Source: Cryomorphaceae bacterium
GTDB lineage: Bacteria > Bacteroidota > Bacteroidia > Flavobacteriales > Schleiferiaceae
Length of the DNA stretch: 12,415 nt
Direction of reading: 5' to 3'
Assembly: GCA_022565745.1 (NCBI GenBank)
Contig: JAIUMB010000065.1
Span: forward strand, 1-12,415
This document shows, one piece after another, positions 1 through 7,468 of the stretch (positions within the stretch are counted from its first letter, which is position 1; each line of letters starts with the position of its first letter). Below the pieces are notes generated by a model. It did no database searches. It was not told where the DNA came from and saw nothing but the letters and a program-made list of their open reading frames with translations. The translations under genes and the position numbers were made by a program.

Positions 1-636
1 ATTGGCGATGGCATCGACGAAAATGTGATTGTGCCTCTGAATTTTGGCCGATCATTTCTAAATATGCGTCAATTGGGCTCGGCGAATATTGAAATAAAAC
101 CCCTTCCCGGAGTCACTGCTGAAGAATTAAAAGGTGAATTGCGTGGTAGGTTTCGCGTTCACCGGAGAATCCCGCCCTCGGGGGAAGACAACTTTGCCAT
201 CAACGAGGTAACGCTTTTACAAGAAAGCATTCAAAGTATTTTTTCTGTCCTTACCATTGCCGGCTTATTTATTGGTGGATTTAGTATCCTCGTCGGCGGA
301 TTCGGCATCGCCAATATCATGTTCGTCAGTGTACGCGAACGCACGGGTGAAATTGGTATTCAGAAGTCACTAGGGGCCAGAAACAACTTCATCCTCTTTC
401 AGTTTTTATGGGAATCGGTTTTTTTGTGCATCATTGGCGGTTTGGTTGGACTGGGATTGGTTTACTTGGTCATCAACGTGGTCGACAATGCCATAGATTT
501 TGACTTCCGATTAAGCACGGCCAACATCATCCTTGGGATCATAATCAGTGTGTTCATCGGAATAGTCTCAGGATTTGTGCCAGCCCTTACGGCCAGTCGG
601 CTTAAACCCGTAGACGCTATTCGGGCCAATGGCTAA
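1..636 (+). CDS. ABC transporter permease, MacB/FtsX type (C-terminal part)
   Basis: The reading frame is open from the first base of the window, so the 5' end lies outside and 211 residues are visible. The visible part begins with a short extracytoplasmic segment. Three hydrophobic stretches follow, starting near SIFSVLTIAGLF, FLWESVFLCII and ANIILGIIISVF, which is the C-terminal FtsX-like arrangement. After the first membrane segment comes the cytoplasmic coupling motif typical of MacB-like permeases (RERTGEIGIQKSLGAR), and the protein ends with the usual PALTASRLKPVDAIRANG tail. By family, such permeases pair with a separate ATPase and act in efflux or in lipoprotein or peptide handling at the inner membrane; the substrate cannot be read here. 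The GTG at position 25 is an internal valine codon, not the start. The gene is convergent with the lipoprotein gene, with seven bases between stops and no visible terminator. Confidence 0.93.
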   Translation: MGDGIDENVIVPLNFGRSFLNMRQLGSANIEIKPLPGVTAEELKGELRGRFRVHRRIPPSGEDNFAINEVTLLQESIQSIFSVLTIAGLFIGGFSILVGGFGIANIMFVSVRERTGEIGIQKSLGARNNFILFQFLWESVFLCIIGGLVGLGLVYLVINVVDNAIDFDFRLSTANIILGIIISVFIGIVSGFVPALTASRLKPVDAIRANG

Positions 637-643
637 ATGGTGG

Positions 644-1174
644 CTATGGCATTAAAAGCTCCCTCACTTCTTCCAGTGGCAATTCTTTCATGCCCTCTAC
701 AAACTGATTGATTTCTATAGCAATAAAAGTGAAGTCCACTACCCCGCCGGGCGGTATGGTTTGCAAATCGCTGTCTTTCCAACTAACAAAGATATTTCCA
801 CTTCTCCATCCAAAATTGACTTCGGTAAAATAGTCGGCAAAGGTGAGTGTATACGGTAAATTATGAAACCCTTGTCCAACGTCAATATAACCCAATAAAG
901 CATAGTTTTTGTAATCGTCTCCGCTGAGAATACTCCAAGGGTGATCATAGGTAAATCTAAAATCAGGATCATTAAAATCTCCACGCTGCACCCAGTCGGA
1001 AGATGTTACCGAAAAGCTTGTGGTTAAGGTTTGAAAGGGGTCTCCTGGCGCACCCTGCTCACCGGTTTCTCCTTGAATACCCTGTTCGCCCTGAGGGCCC
1101 TGTGGACCTTCCTCACCCTCACAGGCTGTCAAAAAAACGGTCAATGCAACAATTGCGATGGTTTTTATTCTCAT
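644..1174 (-). CDS. collagen-like lipoprotein
   Basis: Product of 176 residues. A short basic start (MRIK) and a hydrophobic stretch lead to the lipobox LTAC with Cys18 as the lipidated residue, so this is a predicted lipoprotein. Residues 23-46 are eight uninterrupted collagen Gly-X-Y triplets (GPQ, GPQ, GEQ, GIQ, GET, GEQ, GAP, GDP). The remaining 130 residues look like a globular beta-rich domain that I do not recognise. Short collagen-like lipoproteins of this design are common in Bacteroidota, and the collagen part is probably a trimerising stalk; no function is established from sequence. I chose the ATG at 1174 rather than the TTG two codons upstream because MRIK is a normal lipoprotein n-region. 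No Shine-Dalgarno is visible. The gene lies directly behind the terminator of the 652-residue protein gene, so it may have a weak promoter of its own or depend on read-through. Confidence 0.88.
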   Translation of the reverse strand: MRIKTIAIVALTVFLTACEGEEGPQGPQGEQGIQGETGEQGAPGDPFQTLTTSFSVTSSDWVQRGDFNDPDFRFTYDHPWSILSGDDYKNYALLGYIDVGQGFHNLPYTLTFADYFTEVNFGWRSGNIFVSWKDSDLQTIPPGGVVDFTFIAIEINQFVEGMKELPLEEVRELLMP

Positions 1175-1196
1175 GGTCAAAATTTTTGGTAAATAT

Positions 1197-1224
1197 AAAA
1201 AAAGTCCTGCGAGTTGCAGGACTT
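1197..1224 (-). terminator. rho-independent terminator of the 652-residue Omp28-like protein gene
   Basis: A perfect 9-base stem, AAGTCCTGC / GCAGGACTT, with a 5-base loop lies at 1202-1224. On the minus strand it runs straight into seven T residues (A at 1197-1203 on the plus strand). This is a classic intrinsic terminator for transcription coming from 3230 and ending at the stop codon at 1272. It stands 22 bases before the ATG of the lipoprotein gene on the same strand. Confidence 0.85.
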
Positions 1225-1228
1225 AAAA

Positions 1229-1263
1229 GAGGGCGGGATAAAAGGGGCGGGATCCCGACCCTC
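1229..1263 (-). repeat. GC-rich inverted repeat just after a stop codon
   Basis: GAGGGCGGGA at 1229-1238 and TCCCGACCCTC at 1253-1263 can pair with one bulged base. The inner GGGGCGGGATCCCGACCC is itself a near-palindrome. It sits between the stop at 1272 and the terminator hairpin at 1202-1224, in an otherwise AT-rich gap. It could stabilise the mRNA 3' end or assist termination; this is inference from base pairing only. Confidence 0.4.
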
Positions 1264-1271
1264 AATAATCG

Positions 1272-3230
1272 TTATTTCTGAATGGTCAATTTCTTAACCA
1301 TACGGTCATTACCGTTACTGATGATCACTTGATACATACCGGAAGCCATGCCTTCGGTTGATATCTCAAGGTTTTGCTCACCAAAAACGCGTTCATTCTT
1401 GCTATAAACAACTTGACCGAGTACATTGATCACGCTGATAGACATTTCTTTTTCTTCAGACGTATTCATATTGATGGTAAACTGCTTATTGGCGGGATTA
1501 GGGAAAACACGAACATCGGCAAAAGCATTACTTACAGACTTCTCTTCAATATTTTCTACACTTGAAGTCGCATTAGCAATGTTGATGTCATCGATAAACA
1601 AGCTGTTTCCGTAGTCAGACACACAGCGGAAACGACAAACCAACTCTGTTTCATTTCCATAAGGTGCAAGAGCAATAACGATCTTACGCCAGTCTGTTTG
1701 TGTGGTAGAATGGTCGGGGAAAAAGCGTCCCGTTGTCGCAGAAGCTGTTGCTAAACTTGCACCGCTTGCATCCCACAAAATATCCCAAGTAGCACCACAA
1801 TCTCTAGATACCTCAAAAGCAAGGTAATCGTTGCTACCAGCATTAAACTGCGCATAGGCATAGTTAAATGACACTATAGAACCCGGCGATGACGTTAAAT
1901 CAACTTTCGGTACAGTAATGAAGGTGGTTTCACCTGCTTGCTTCACGTAGTAATCAACAAACAATGAGTTTTCTGAGGCCCCAAAACCGCCCAAGCTTCT
2001 GCTCAGGTTATTGACAATGGTTTGGTTAATCACAATAACATTGTTCACATCCCCAGAGAAAATAAAGTCTGTTGGAAGCTGGCCTACAGAAGTGCTCTCA
2101 AAGTCCTCTTGGACAGGCGTAGCGGCTGTGCCTGTAGGCAAAAGTGGAATATCAATGGCGGGGGTGCTGTTGTTCATGGTGTTGAAATCAAAGCTGCCAT
2201 TGTTAACATCGTTCAACTCGAAAGAAATGGTGTTGGTTTGACCGCCATTAAGTGTGGTGTTGGGAAAGGTAATGATTTCTGTTGCGTTAGGCGCAAGGCT
2301 TCCTGTGTAATTGAAATCTACCGGCGCTCCACCGTTGAGGGTGTAGCTAACAACCGCACTGGTAATGGGTGAGTTACCTTCGTTTTTTAGTCTTACTTTA
2401 GGTTCAAAGCTCTCGGCACATAGATCGGATATATCTTGAGTTACATTTTCAAGACCACCATCAACGGCGTTAGAAGGCAGTGGTTGTGGAGCGGAATACG
2501 CTGCATTAAAGACTTCTTTAGTCGTTACGTCTTGTACCCAAGCCACTACGGCTATTTCACCATAGTTATAAATGTAACTTGGAATCACCTCGTTCATAGA
2601 AAACGTTTGAGCGACACCCACGCTCAGCCCACCGGTGATAGGCGTACCGTTTAAGCCGGGATACATTTTTCTCATAACGCCGTAAAAGTCCTTTTCGTTG
2701 GTTGACCCTGGAGGCTCAGGAAAATTAATTTCACGTTCAACCAAGGCTACATGCAATACCAAGTTACCTGTGATGTTTGCCGTACCCAGATTGGTTGCTG
2801 ATACATTAATACTAATAGAATCAAAGTTGGCAGACAAGCTGTGACTTAAGGTTAAATCCACATCTGTACCTACATTGTAGGCATCATCAATATTTGATTG
2901 ATTGATTGATCCTGAATTGATAGGCCCCGTTGTACCATCTACCATAACACCTGGTACAGCATTAACGCCATAATACGTTCTGCGACCATTGTTTTCTGTA
3001 GGGTTCTGCGCGTTCATGGGGTCAAAACCCGGAAAATTAGCCTGAAACTTCACAGACACGGCTTTGTTGGTGTTGTTGCTCAAAAGCGCATTCATTTGTG
3101 GATTGTTCGCAGCACACGGCGGACAAGATGCATTCGAAAATGCTTCGATTAACACCAACTTAGATGGTGTTTGTGCGTAACCCATGGAGCAAACAAGTCC
3201 TCCAAGAATTAACGTGTATAGTTTTCTCAT
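1272..3230 (-). CDS. secreted Omp28/thioredoxin-like protein with T9SS type A sorting domain
   Basis: Product of 652 residues. A signal peptide is expected to be cut after Ala19 (GYA|Q). A thioredoxin-like region of the Omp28-related type follows, with a CPPC pair at Cys36-Cys39 and a candidate cis-proline at Pro93 (NAVPGVMVDG). Next come an Ig/CARDB-like beta region (roughly 265-360) and a jelly-roll-like region resembling MAM-type adhesion domains (roughly 370-560, ending in SLFIDDINIAN). The T9SS type A sorting domain covers about 573-652, starting with FPNPAN and ending MVKKLTIQK. By family knowledge the sorting domain directs export through the outer membrane and removal of the tail at the surface. 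Redox function is inferred from CPPC; the mature protein has six cysteines in all. ATG start at 3230. It is separated from the upstream operon by 278 bases and followed by a terminator, so it is probably its own transcription unit. Confidence 0.9.
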   Translation of the reverse strand: MRKLYTLILGGLVCSMGYAQTPSKLVLIEAFSNASCPPCAANNPQMNALLSNNTNKAVSVKFQANFPGFDPMNAQNPTENNGRRTYYGVNAVPGVMVDGTTGPINSGSINQSNIDDAYNVGTDVDLTLSHSLSANFDSISINVSATNLGTANITGNLVLHVALVEREINFPEPPGSTNEKDFYGVMRKMYPGLNGTPITGGLSVGVAQTFSMNEVIPSYIYNYGEIAVVAWVQDVTTKEVFNAAYSAPQPLPSNAVDGGLENVTQDISDLCAESFEPKVRLKNEGNSPITSAVVSYTLNGGAPVDFNYTGSLAPNATEIITFPNTTLNGGQTNTISFELNDVNNGSFDFNTMNNSTPAIDIPLLPTGTAATPVQEDFESTSVGQLPTDFIFSGDVNNVIVINQTIVNNLSRSLGGFGASENSLFVDYYVKQAGETTFITVPKVDLTSSPGSIVSFNYAYAQFNAGSNDYLAFEVSRDCGATWDILWDASGASLATASATTGRFFPDHSTTQTDWRKIVIALAPYGNETELVCRFRCVSDYGNSLFIDDINIANATSSVENIEEKSVSNAFADVRVFPNPANKQFTINMNTSEEKEMSISVINVLGQVVYSKNERVFGEQNLEISTEGMASGMYQVIISNGNDRMVKKLTIQK

Positions 3231-3366
3231 AACTTTTACATTTTGGGCCCCTTACGATGCCTGATTAAACATTAGGGGGCTAAAGTAGTAAAAAAGTTGA
3301 AAAAATCTTAATATTGATTGAAAAAATATTTGCACACTATACAATGGGTAATAATAAACATTACGA

Positions 3367-3398
3367 ACATTTTAATACCTAAAATGTAATCATTACAT
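3367..3398. promoter_or_regulatory. two overlapping inverted repeats, candidate operator
   Basis: ACATTTTA / TAAAATGT (3367-3374 and 3380-3387, 5-base loop) is a perfect 8-base inverted repeat. ATGTAATCATTACAT (3384-3398) is a perfect 15-base palindrome around one central base. They share ATGT, so as RNA stems they would be mutually exclusive; as DNA, the second looks like a dimeric regulator site. The palindrome lies about 150 bases before the ATG of the 652-residue protein gene. AT-rich DNA yields dyads by chance more often, hence modest confidence. Confidence 0.35.
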
Positions 3399-3463
3399 AC
3401 AAACAAGGTCATTAATCAACGTCAAATATTAACATTTAACGGCTTGCTAATACTGCTTTATTT

Positions 3464-3503
3464 AAAAAAAAAGTGATGTTGGCTGAATGGAACTGGAGTC
3501 AAC
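3464..3503 (-). terminator. possible weak terminator of the Omp28-TlpA-barrel operon
   Basis: On the minus strand, GTTGACT and AGCCAAC (3497-3503 and 3478-3484) can pair with one mismatch around a 12-base loop. Five bases later comes a run of nine T residues (A at 3464-3472 on the plus strand). The stem is imperfect and the spacing to the T-run is long, so this is only a candidate. It lies just behind the last gene of the operon, where a terminator is expected. Confidence 0.3.
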
Positions 3504-3508
3504 TTTAA

Positions 3509-5284
3509 TTAAAAGTTTGAGGTCACTGTAAGGGTAATGCCATTAGAAGGAGGAACCACACGACAAATACCGCCAACACAGAAAATCCCTTCCATTTGTC
3601 GACCGTAATTGAGTTGAAAGCGTGTTGTTTTCAAGGTAAACCCAACACTTCCGAGGGGATAAACGGAGCGTCTGCTGGGATCTGGATTGCCGTAGTTGTA
3701 ACTGTTTTGAATGGCAAAAAACCACTTGGGTGATACAGAATATTCAAACAACGCCATGGCCCAATCGCCTCTGTCTTGTTGGGTAAACATCCCTTGAAAC
3801 TCCATACGCAAACTGTGGCGCGGTTTGATTTTGTATAACAATTCCACAACGGCTGCATTGATGTAGACCAATTGTTGAGATTCGGCACCGCCTTCGCGAA
3901 GAAGGATTTCTCGATCTGTTACCCCTCTTTCCAAAACTTCTTGGTTATACTCAAAATTGAAGTAACTAAGCGTGGCTTTCCATTTTCGTGAAATGGTTTT
4001 TTTAATCTCTACATTAAAGTCTTGAAAGTATTTGATGGGGCCTGGGGTAAAAAAGTCAGCGGTGTATCCTTTGGTTCCGTCCGGACGAGTTATCGGATTT
4101 CCATCAGCATCCTCACCAATTACGCGTTCATCCACTAAGGTTTTATCCAAACTGTAAGCATCACTAAAATTAATCGCTAAGGTGGTTCCGTATCTTCCAC
4201 CCAGCAGAGATTTCTTTTTGAAGGTGTAGGTAAATTCGGCTTGACGAGCAATTTCACCTGTTGGCTGCACGGCATAGGGATATAGAGCGGGTAGTGTGTA
4301 CGTGTGCAGTTTTGTGGTTGGTGGCAGGAAATTAATCTGCGCATCGATGAGCCCTGCATCTCGTTGGGAACGAAAACTCATATCGTCTAGTCTTTTAAAG
4401 GCAACCATAACTCCGAGTCGAGGTCTAGAATATGTTAAGGTTGAAAGGAGTCCATTACCCGATTTGAAAATATAGTTGTTGTCGGCAGAGGGGTCATTGA
4501 TTTTATAAACCCCTTCAGTACTCCAAGCAAACCCGCCGTTTTGCAAAAGAAAACGGCCTCCATAAGCGCCTACATTTTCCGGGAGATTGAGAAATGGGTC
4601 ATTGGCTTGTTCAAACTTACTCACAAAACTTGCTCCGGTAGTGATTAACCAGCTAGATTGAGACAGGCCATTAAAGGCTTCGTTCCAATTGAATTCAGCA
4701 TCTGCGCCTCTAACTATACCTTCGGCTGTTTCAAAGTATAATCTTTGACGACCAACAACACCTTTTAAATAAAGGCCTTTAACGGGGGAGTATCTAAGTC
4801 GTACGCCATCTAAAGCGTTGTCAAGACCTAGACCGCGCTCTTCAAATGCGCGCAACAACATACCACTTCCAAACTGCTCGTAATAATTACCTACGGTAAT
4901 GTCGAGTCCATCTTTTTTAAACCGTGCGTATCGAAAGGGAATGCCTTGGCCGCGAAAACCTTCTGGGAGACCAAGCAAATTATTTTGATAATTTTCGTAT
5001 CGCAATCCCGCTTCAAAGTTGCCATTTGTATAGACCAAATTTGTAAATCCCGCAGCGAGAAATCGCTCATCGGGAAAGAATTCTCCAGAGGGATCAATTT
5101 CCGGATCTCTAAAATACAACTGGAAATCACTTTGAAAATTTCCGTGTATTTCACCAGCTTCCCCAAACAAACCTTTGTTGGTAGATCCACCTCCAGAGAT
5201 TTCGGGTGATGTTCCTGCTGGGTTCTGAGCAAAGGTGAATACCGCCGAACAAGTAAAAAGTCCAGCCAATACATAGTGTTTCAC
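3509..5284 (-). CDS. probable outer-membrane beta-barrel (DUF6029-like)
   Basis: Product of 591 residues. A signal peptide with AQ cleavage near residue 20 is followed by a long protein rich in alternating aromatic/polar beta-strand segments and turns, ending in a strand with terminal Phe (LTVTSNF), as in outer-membrane barrels. It resembles, from memory, the Bacteroidota family DUF6029; I could not search. The mature chain contains only two cysteines, Cys569 and Cys574 (CVGGIC), in the loop before the last strand. The start is a GTG at 5284: there is no in-frame ATG before the upstream in-frame stop, and this start gives an intact signal peptide (MKHYVLAGLF). A purine-rich GAAAGA lies shortly upstream. 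It starts 21 bases after the TlpA-like gene, so it is translated from the same message. A role as partner or conduit for the neighbouring redox proteins is inference from context. Confidence 0.82.
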   Translation of the reverse strand: MKHYVLAGLFTCSAVFTFAQNPAGTSPEISGGGSTNKGLFGEAGEIHGNFQSDFQLYFRDPEIDPSGEFFPDERFLAAGFTNLVYTNGNFEAGLRYENYQNNLLGLPEGFRGQGIPFRYARFKKDGLDITVGNYYEQFGSGMLLRAFEERGLGLDNALDGVRLRYSPVKGLYLKGVVGRQRLYFETAEGIVRGADAEFNWNEAFNGLSQSSWLITTGASFVSKFEQANDPFLNLPENVGAYGGRFLLQNGGFAWSTEGVYKINDPSADNNYIFKSGNGLLSTLTYSRPRLGVMVAFKRLDDMSFRSQRDAGLIDAQINFLPPTTKLHTYTLPALYPYAVQPTGEIARQAEFTYTFKKKSLLGGRYGTTLAINFSDAYSLDKTLVDERVIGEDADGNPITRPDGTKGYTADFFTPGPIKYFQDFNVEIKKTISRKWKATLSYFNFEYNQEVLERGVTDREILLREGGAESQQLVYINAAVVELLYKIKPRHSLRMEFQGMFTQQDRGDWAMALFEYSVSPKWFFAIQNSYNYGNPDPSRRSVYPLGSVGFTLKTTRFQLNYGRQMEGIFCVGGICRVVPPSNGITLTVTSNF

Positions 5285-5305
5285 AAAGACAATTCTTTCA
5301 AGGGT

Positions 5306-5821
5306 TTAGTCTAAAGGCTCTCCACGGGTTAGTTTTACGACCAAATCATATAGTATGTCTTCGTCTCCTGGCACATATCCGTTGTGCTGCCATACAACTT
5401 CGCCTTTGCCATTTAGCAAAAACGTATGCGGTGGGTTGTTGACATTCATGGCTCTGCGCAGGTCACTATTTTCGTCGAGATACACCTCGTATTCCCAGCC
5501 TTGTCCTAAAACAAATGGGCGGACACGAGCGGCATTTCTCGCATCATCAATAGAGACGGCAATCAGTTTTACACCTGTTTCTTCTACCCACTCATCGTAG
5601 TAGTCATTGATGGCGTTGAGTTCCGTGATACAAGGTTTGCACCATGTCGCCCAAAAGCTGATGATAATGGGTTTTCCATCATTCTGAAAATCTTCGCTGC
5701 TGATGGTGTTGCCTTTTACATCTTTTACAGTGACATTGGGAAGTTTGCTAAAGTTTCCATCTTGAGCATGGATATTAGCAACAAAAAATAATGCAATAAG
5801 GGAATATGAAAATTTGTTCAT
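5306..5821 (-). CDS. TlpA-like thioredoxin family protein
   Basis: Product of 171 residues with a signal peptide (cleavage after Ala19, IHA|Q) and one redoxin/TlpA domain filling the rest. The active site WCKPC has Cys61 and Cys64, the only cysteines in the protein. The cis-proline is in NNPPHTFLLNG (Pro131), and FWATWCKPC and VSIDD are family hallmarks. By family knowledge such proteins act in the periplasm as thiol-disulfide reductases, kept reduced by a membrane partner such as DsbD/CcdA, which is not present in this window. ATG start at 5821. It begins 15 bases after the stop of the Omp28-like gene and ends 21 bases before the barrel gene, so the three form one operon. It is short for the family, with no N-terminal lipoprotein or DUF4369-type extension. 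Confidence 0.93.
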   Translation of the reverse strand: MNKFSYSLIALFFVANIHAQDGNFSKLPNVTVKDVKGNTISSEDFQNDGKPIIISFWATWCKPCITELNAINDYYDEWVEETGVKLIAVSIDDARNAARVRPFVLGQGWEYEVYLDENSDLRRAMNVNNPPHTFLLNGKGEVVWQHNGYVPGDEDILYDLVVKLTRGEPLD

Positions 5822-5836
5822 GTTAGAAAGGTTAGG

Positions 5837-7297
5837 TTATGGCTTTTGTACGTTCCACTTTTTAGTTACAAATTCATTGCCATTTTGAATTTTTATCAAA
5901 TACATGCCATTGCTAAGCTTGTCTGTAGACAAATGCACATTAGATGCCTCTCCGGCGTAAACCGTTGATTGAACTTGATGCACCACTTTTCCGTCGGTTG
6001 ACAAAACCTCGATGTTCACCAATCCATTTTGCTGAGGCACAAAAGTCAAAATGCTGTGATCATTCGCTGGATTTGGATAAAGTTTGATGTTGTTTTCAAG
6101 CGTTGAGAAGGATTCATTAGACAAAAACTCATTGGCATAAGCCGCTTGTAACACATCTCTATTGCTTCTATTTTGGACGATGACGACTATCTCAACTCGA
6201 TCGTTCCACAAGTTAGTTGTGTTGGGTGTTACAACGCCATTTTGGTTTAGAAGGGTTACGGTTTCGTCGAAGGAAATGGTTGTGCCTGTATTGAAGTTTA
6301 ACACACGCATCCCTATGTCGTCTGGCATAACGGCACGGGTGATGTGCTTATAGTTTACATCACCATTTTGGGCATTACTGAAGGTGTAGTCTTTATTGAG
6401 TACAAATACATTTAGTCTAATGTTTTGACCAGAAAAATTCGAAAACGCCTCAATTTCACCTTTAACATTGATCTCAATATTGTTGCCGCTGGCTGTTTGG
6501 GTAAACTCATCAATTTTGATGGTCACGAAAGCTGGGGTGCTCGCCGCATCATCAACAATGTCGGCAAAGTAATCTTGGGCATCAGTCCAACTTTGCAAAG
6601 TGGCTTGAGAATAGTCAACCCACTGCCCTTGCACGTACATCCTTGGAGCAGAATTGGCATTATATAAGCCTCTTCGACCAGCGGTATAAGAATTAATGCT
6701 TGGGTCACCAGGCGCAGGGATGGGCACCTGATTCTTAGCAATGGTGCGCTTTGAGCCCGGAACGTTAAAGTTGAGCTGCGGAAGTATGTGGGCATATACG
6801 TTCGTATTCCAGGTGGCGCAAGGGCCGCACGTACTACTGCTAAACATTTCCGCAAATACGGTCATATCTACCGACGTTGACGTTCTGGCTAAATTATGCG
6901 AGAGGATCTGGGCGCTTTCTTCTTCGCCTACTTTTATGCCATTTACTTTCTTGAGTAAAAACAACAACGACACATCATCTTCGGTATTGGGTACTTCAAG
7001 ATTGTCAAACCTCAAGCGTTTTTGCTCCCCTTTTTTCAGGTTTAAACGATCAAAGGTCTTGTTCCAAACCAATATTTTATTGTCATAAGTAACGGCAAAC
7101 GATATTTCCAAAGAATCAATAAGGTCTTCTTTCTTATTTACAATGTCGATATAAACCGGATTGGCCCTATCGTAAGCCAAGGCATTGACAGGAAACTGAT
7201 GGGCAATTTCTACCGATAAATCACGCTCAGCAAACTCTTGTGCATTTAGTCCTAAAACAAACGTTATCAGTACAGTCAGCATAAATACTTTCTTCAT
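5837..7297 (-). CDS. Omp28-like thioredoxin-fold protein with T9SS type A sorting domain
   Basis: Product of 486 residues. A signal peptide (cleavage after Ala19, NAQ) is followed by a beta-rich domain (about 21-140) and a thioredoxin-like domain from about 145 to 290. The active-site pair CGPC is Cys157-Cys160, with a candidate cis-proline at Pro218 (NSAPRMYV). A second beta region comes next, and a T9SS type A sorting domain (405-486, KLYPNPAN to the lysine-rich end). The CGPC cysteines are the only two in the protein. The sorting domain implies export to the cell surface or medium; oxidoreductase activity is inferred from CGPC, the thioredoxin signature. It differs from the other Omp28-like protein here by the extra N-terminal beta domain before the thioredoxin fold. 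ATG start at 7297; first gene of the three-gene operon, divergent from the gene at 7469. Confidence 0.9.
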   Translation of the reverse strand: MKKVFMLTVLITFVLGLNAQEFAERDLSVEIAHQFPVNALAYDRANPVYIDIVNKKEDLIDSLEISFAVTYDNKILVWNKTFDRLNLKKGEQKRLRFDNLEVPNTEDDVSLLFLLKKVNGIKVGEEESAQILSHNLARTSTSVDMTVFAEMFSSSTCGPCATWNTNVYAHILPQLNFNVPGSKRTIAKNQVPIPAPGDPSINSYTAGRRGLYNANSAPRMYVQGQWVDYSQATLQSWTDAQDYFADIVDDAASTPAFVTIKIDEFTQTASGNNIEINVKGEIEAFSNFSGQNIRLNVFVLNKDYTFSNAQNGDVNYKHITRAVMPDDIGMRVLNFNTGTTISFDETVTLLNQNGVVTPNTTNLWNDRVEIVVIVQNRSNRDVLQAAYANEFLSNESFSTLENNIKLYPNPANDHSILTFVPQQNGLVNIEVLSTDGKVVHQVQSTVYAGEASNVHLSTDKLSNGMYLIKIQNGNEFVTKKWNVQKP

Positions 7298-7363
7298 GGT
7301 GTGAGGTTGTTAATGGTTATTCTCTATTTACAAATCAATTAAGATGGTTTGGCATGCGCTTTG

Positions 7364-7380
7364 ACACTTAATCAAAGTGT
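7364..7380. promoter_or_regulatory. dyad in the divergent promoter region
   Basis: ACACTT and AAGTGT (7364-7369 and 7375-7380) form an inverted repeat around AATCA; an alternative pairing TTTGA / TCAAA overlaps it. It lies in the 171-base gap between the divergent starts at 7297 and 7469, where a shared regulator could act. No perfect TAnnTTTG box was found for the minus-strand operon in this gap. Six-base arms are short enough to arise by chance. Confidence 0.25.
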
Positions 7381-7429
7381 AAAATTACACGTTTTTAGAC
7401 AATAGACAAGTCAATTAAAAAAATTTTTG

Positions 7430-7437
7430 TATTTTTG
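7430..7437 (+). promoter_or_regulatory. candidate -7 box TATTTTTG
   Basis: TATTTTTG matches the Bacteroidota consensus TAnnTTTG exactly and lies 31 bases before the ATG at 7469, a normal leader length. No clear TTG at the -33 distance is visible, so only the -7 half is supported. The surrounding DNA is a run of A and T. Confidence 0.5.
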
Positions 7438-7468
7438 TCCGCAACTCTACTAACTAATACCAAATTGT

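Larger units (their letters stand above)
3231..3508. other. AT-rich intergenic region with overlapping dyads
   Basis: The 278-base spacer between two minus-strand genes holds no convincing ORF. It must contain the promoter of the 652-residue protein gene if that gene is separately transcribed. The best -7-like match on the minus strand is TACTTTAG (3280-3287, seven of eight positions of TAnnTTTG), without a clear TTG upstream, so I do not call it as a promoter. Two overlapping inverted repeats lie at 3367-3398. Confidence 0.6.

Noticed and set aside
1175..1180. TTG start two codons upstream of the lipoprotein ATG.
   Set aside because: The ATG start gives a standard MRIK n-region and no ribosome site favours TTG.
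1003..1281. 92-residue plus-strand open frame across the lipoprotein start and terminator.
   Set aside because: It runs through the terminator hairpin and antisense to the collagen triplets; its proline and arginine content is explained by the complement of those sequences.
2022..2372. 116-residue plus-strand open frame inside the 652-residue protein gene.
   Set aside because: It is fully covered by a multi-domain gene on the other strand, with no recognisable features of its own.
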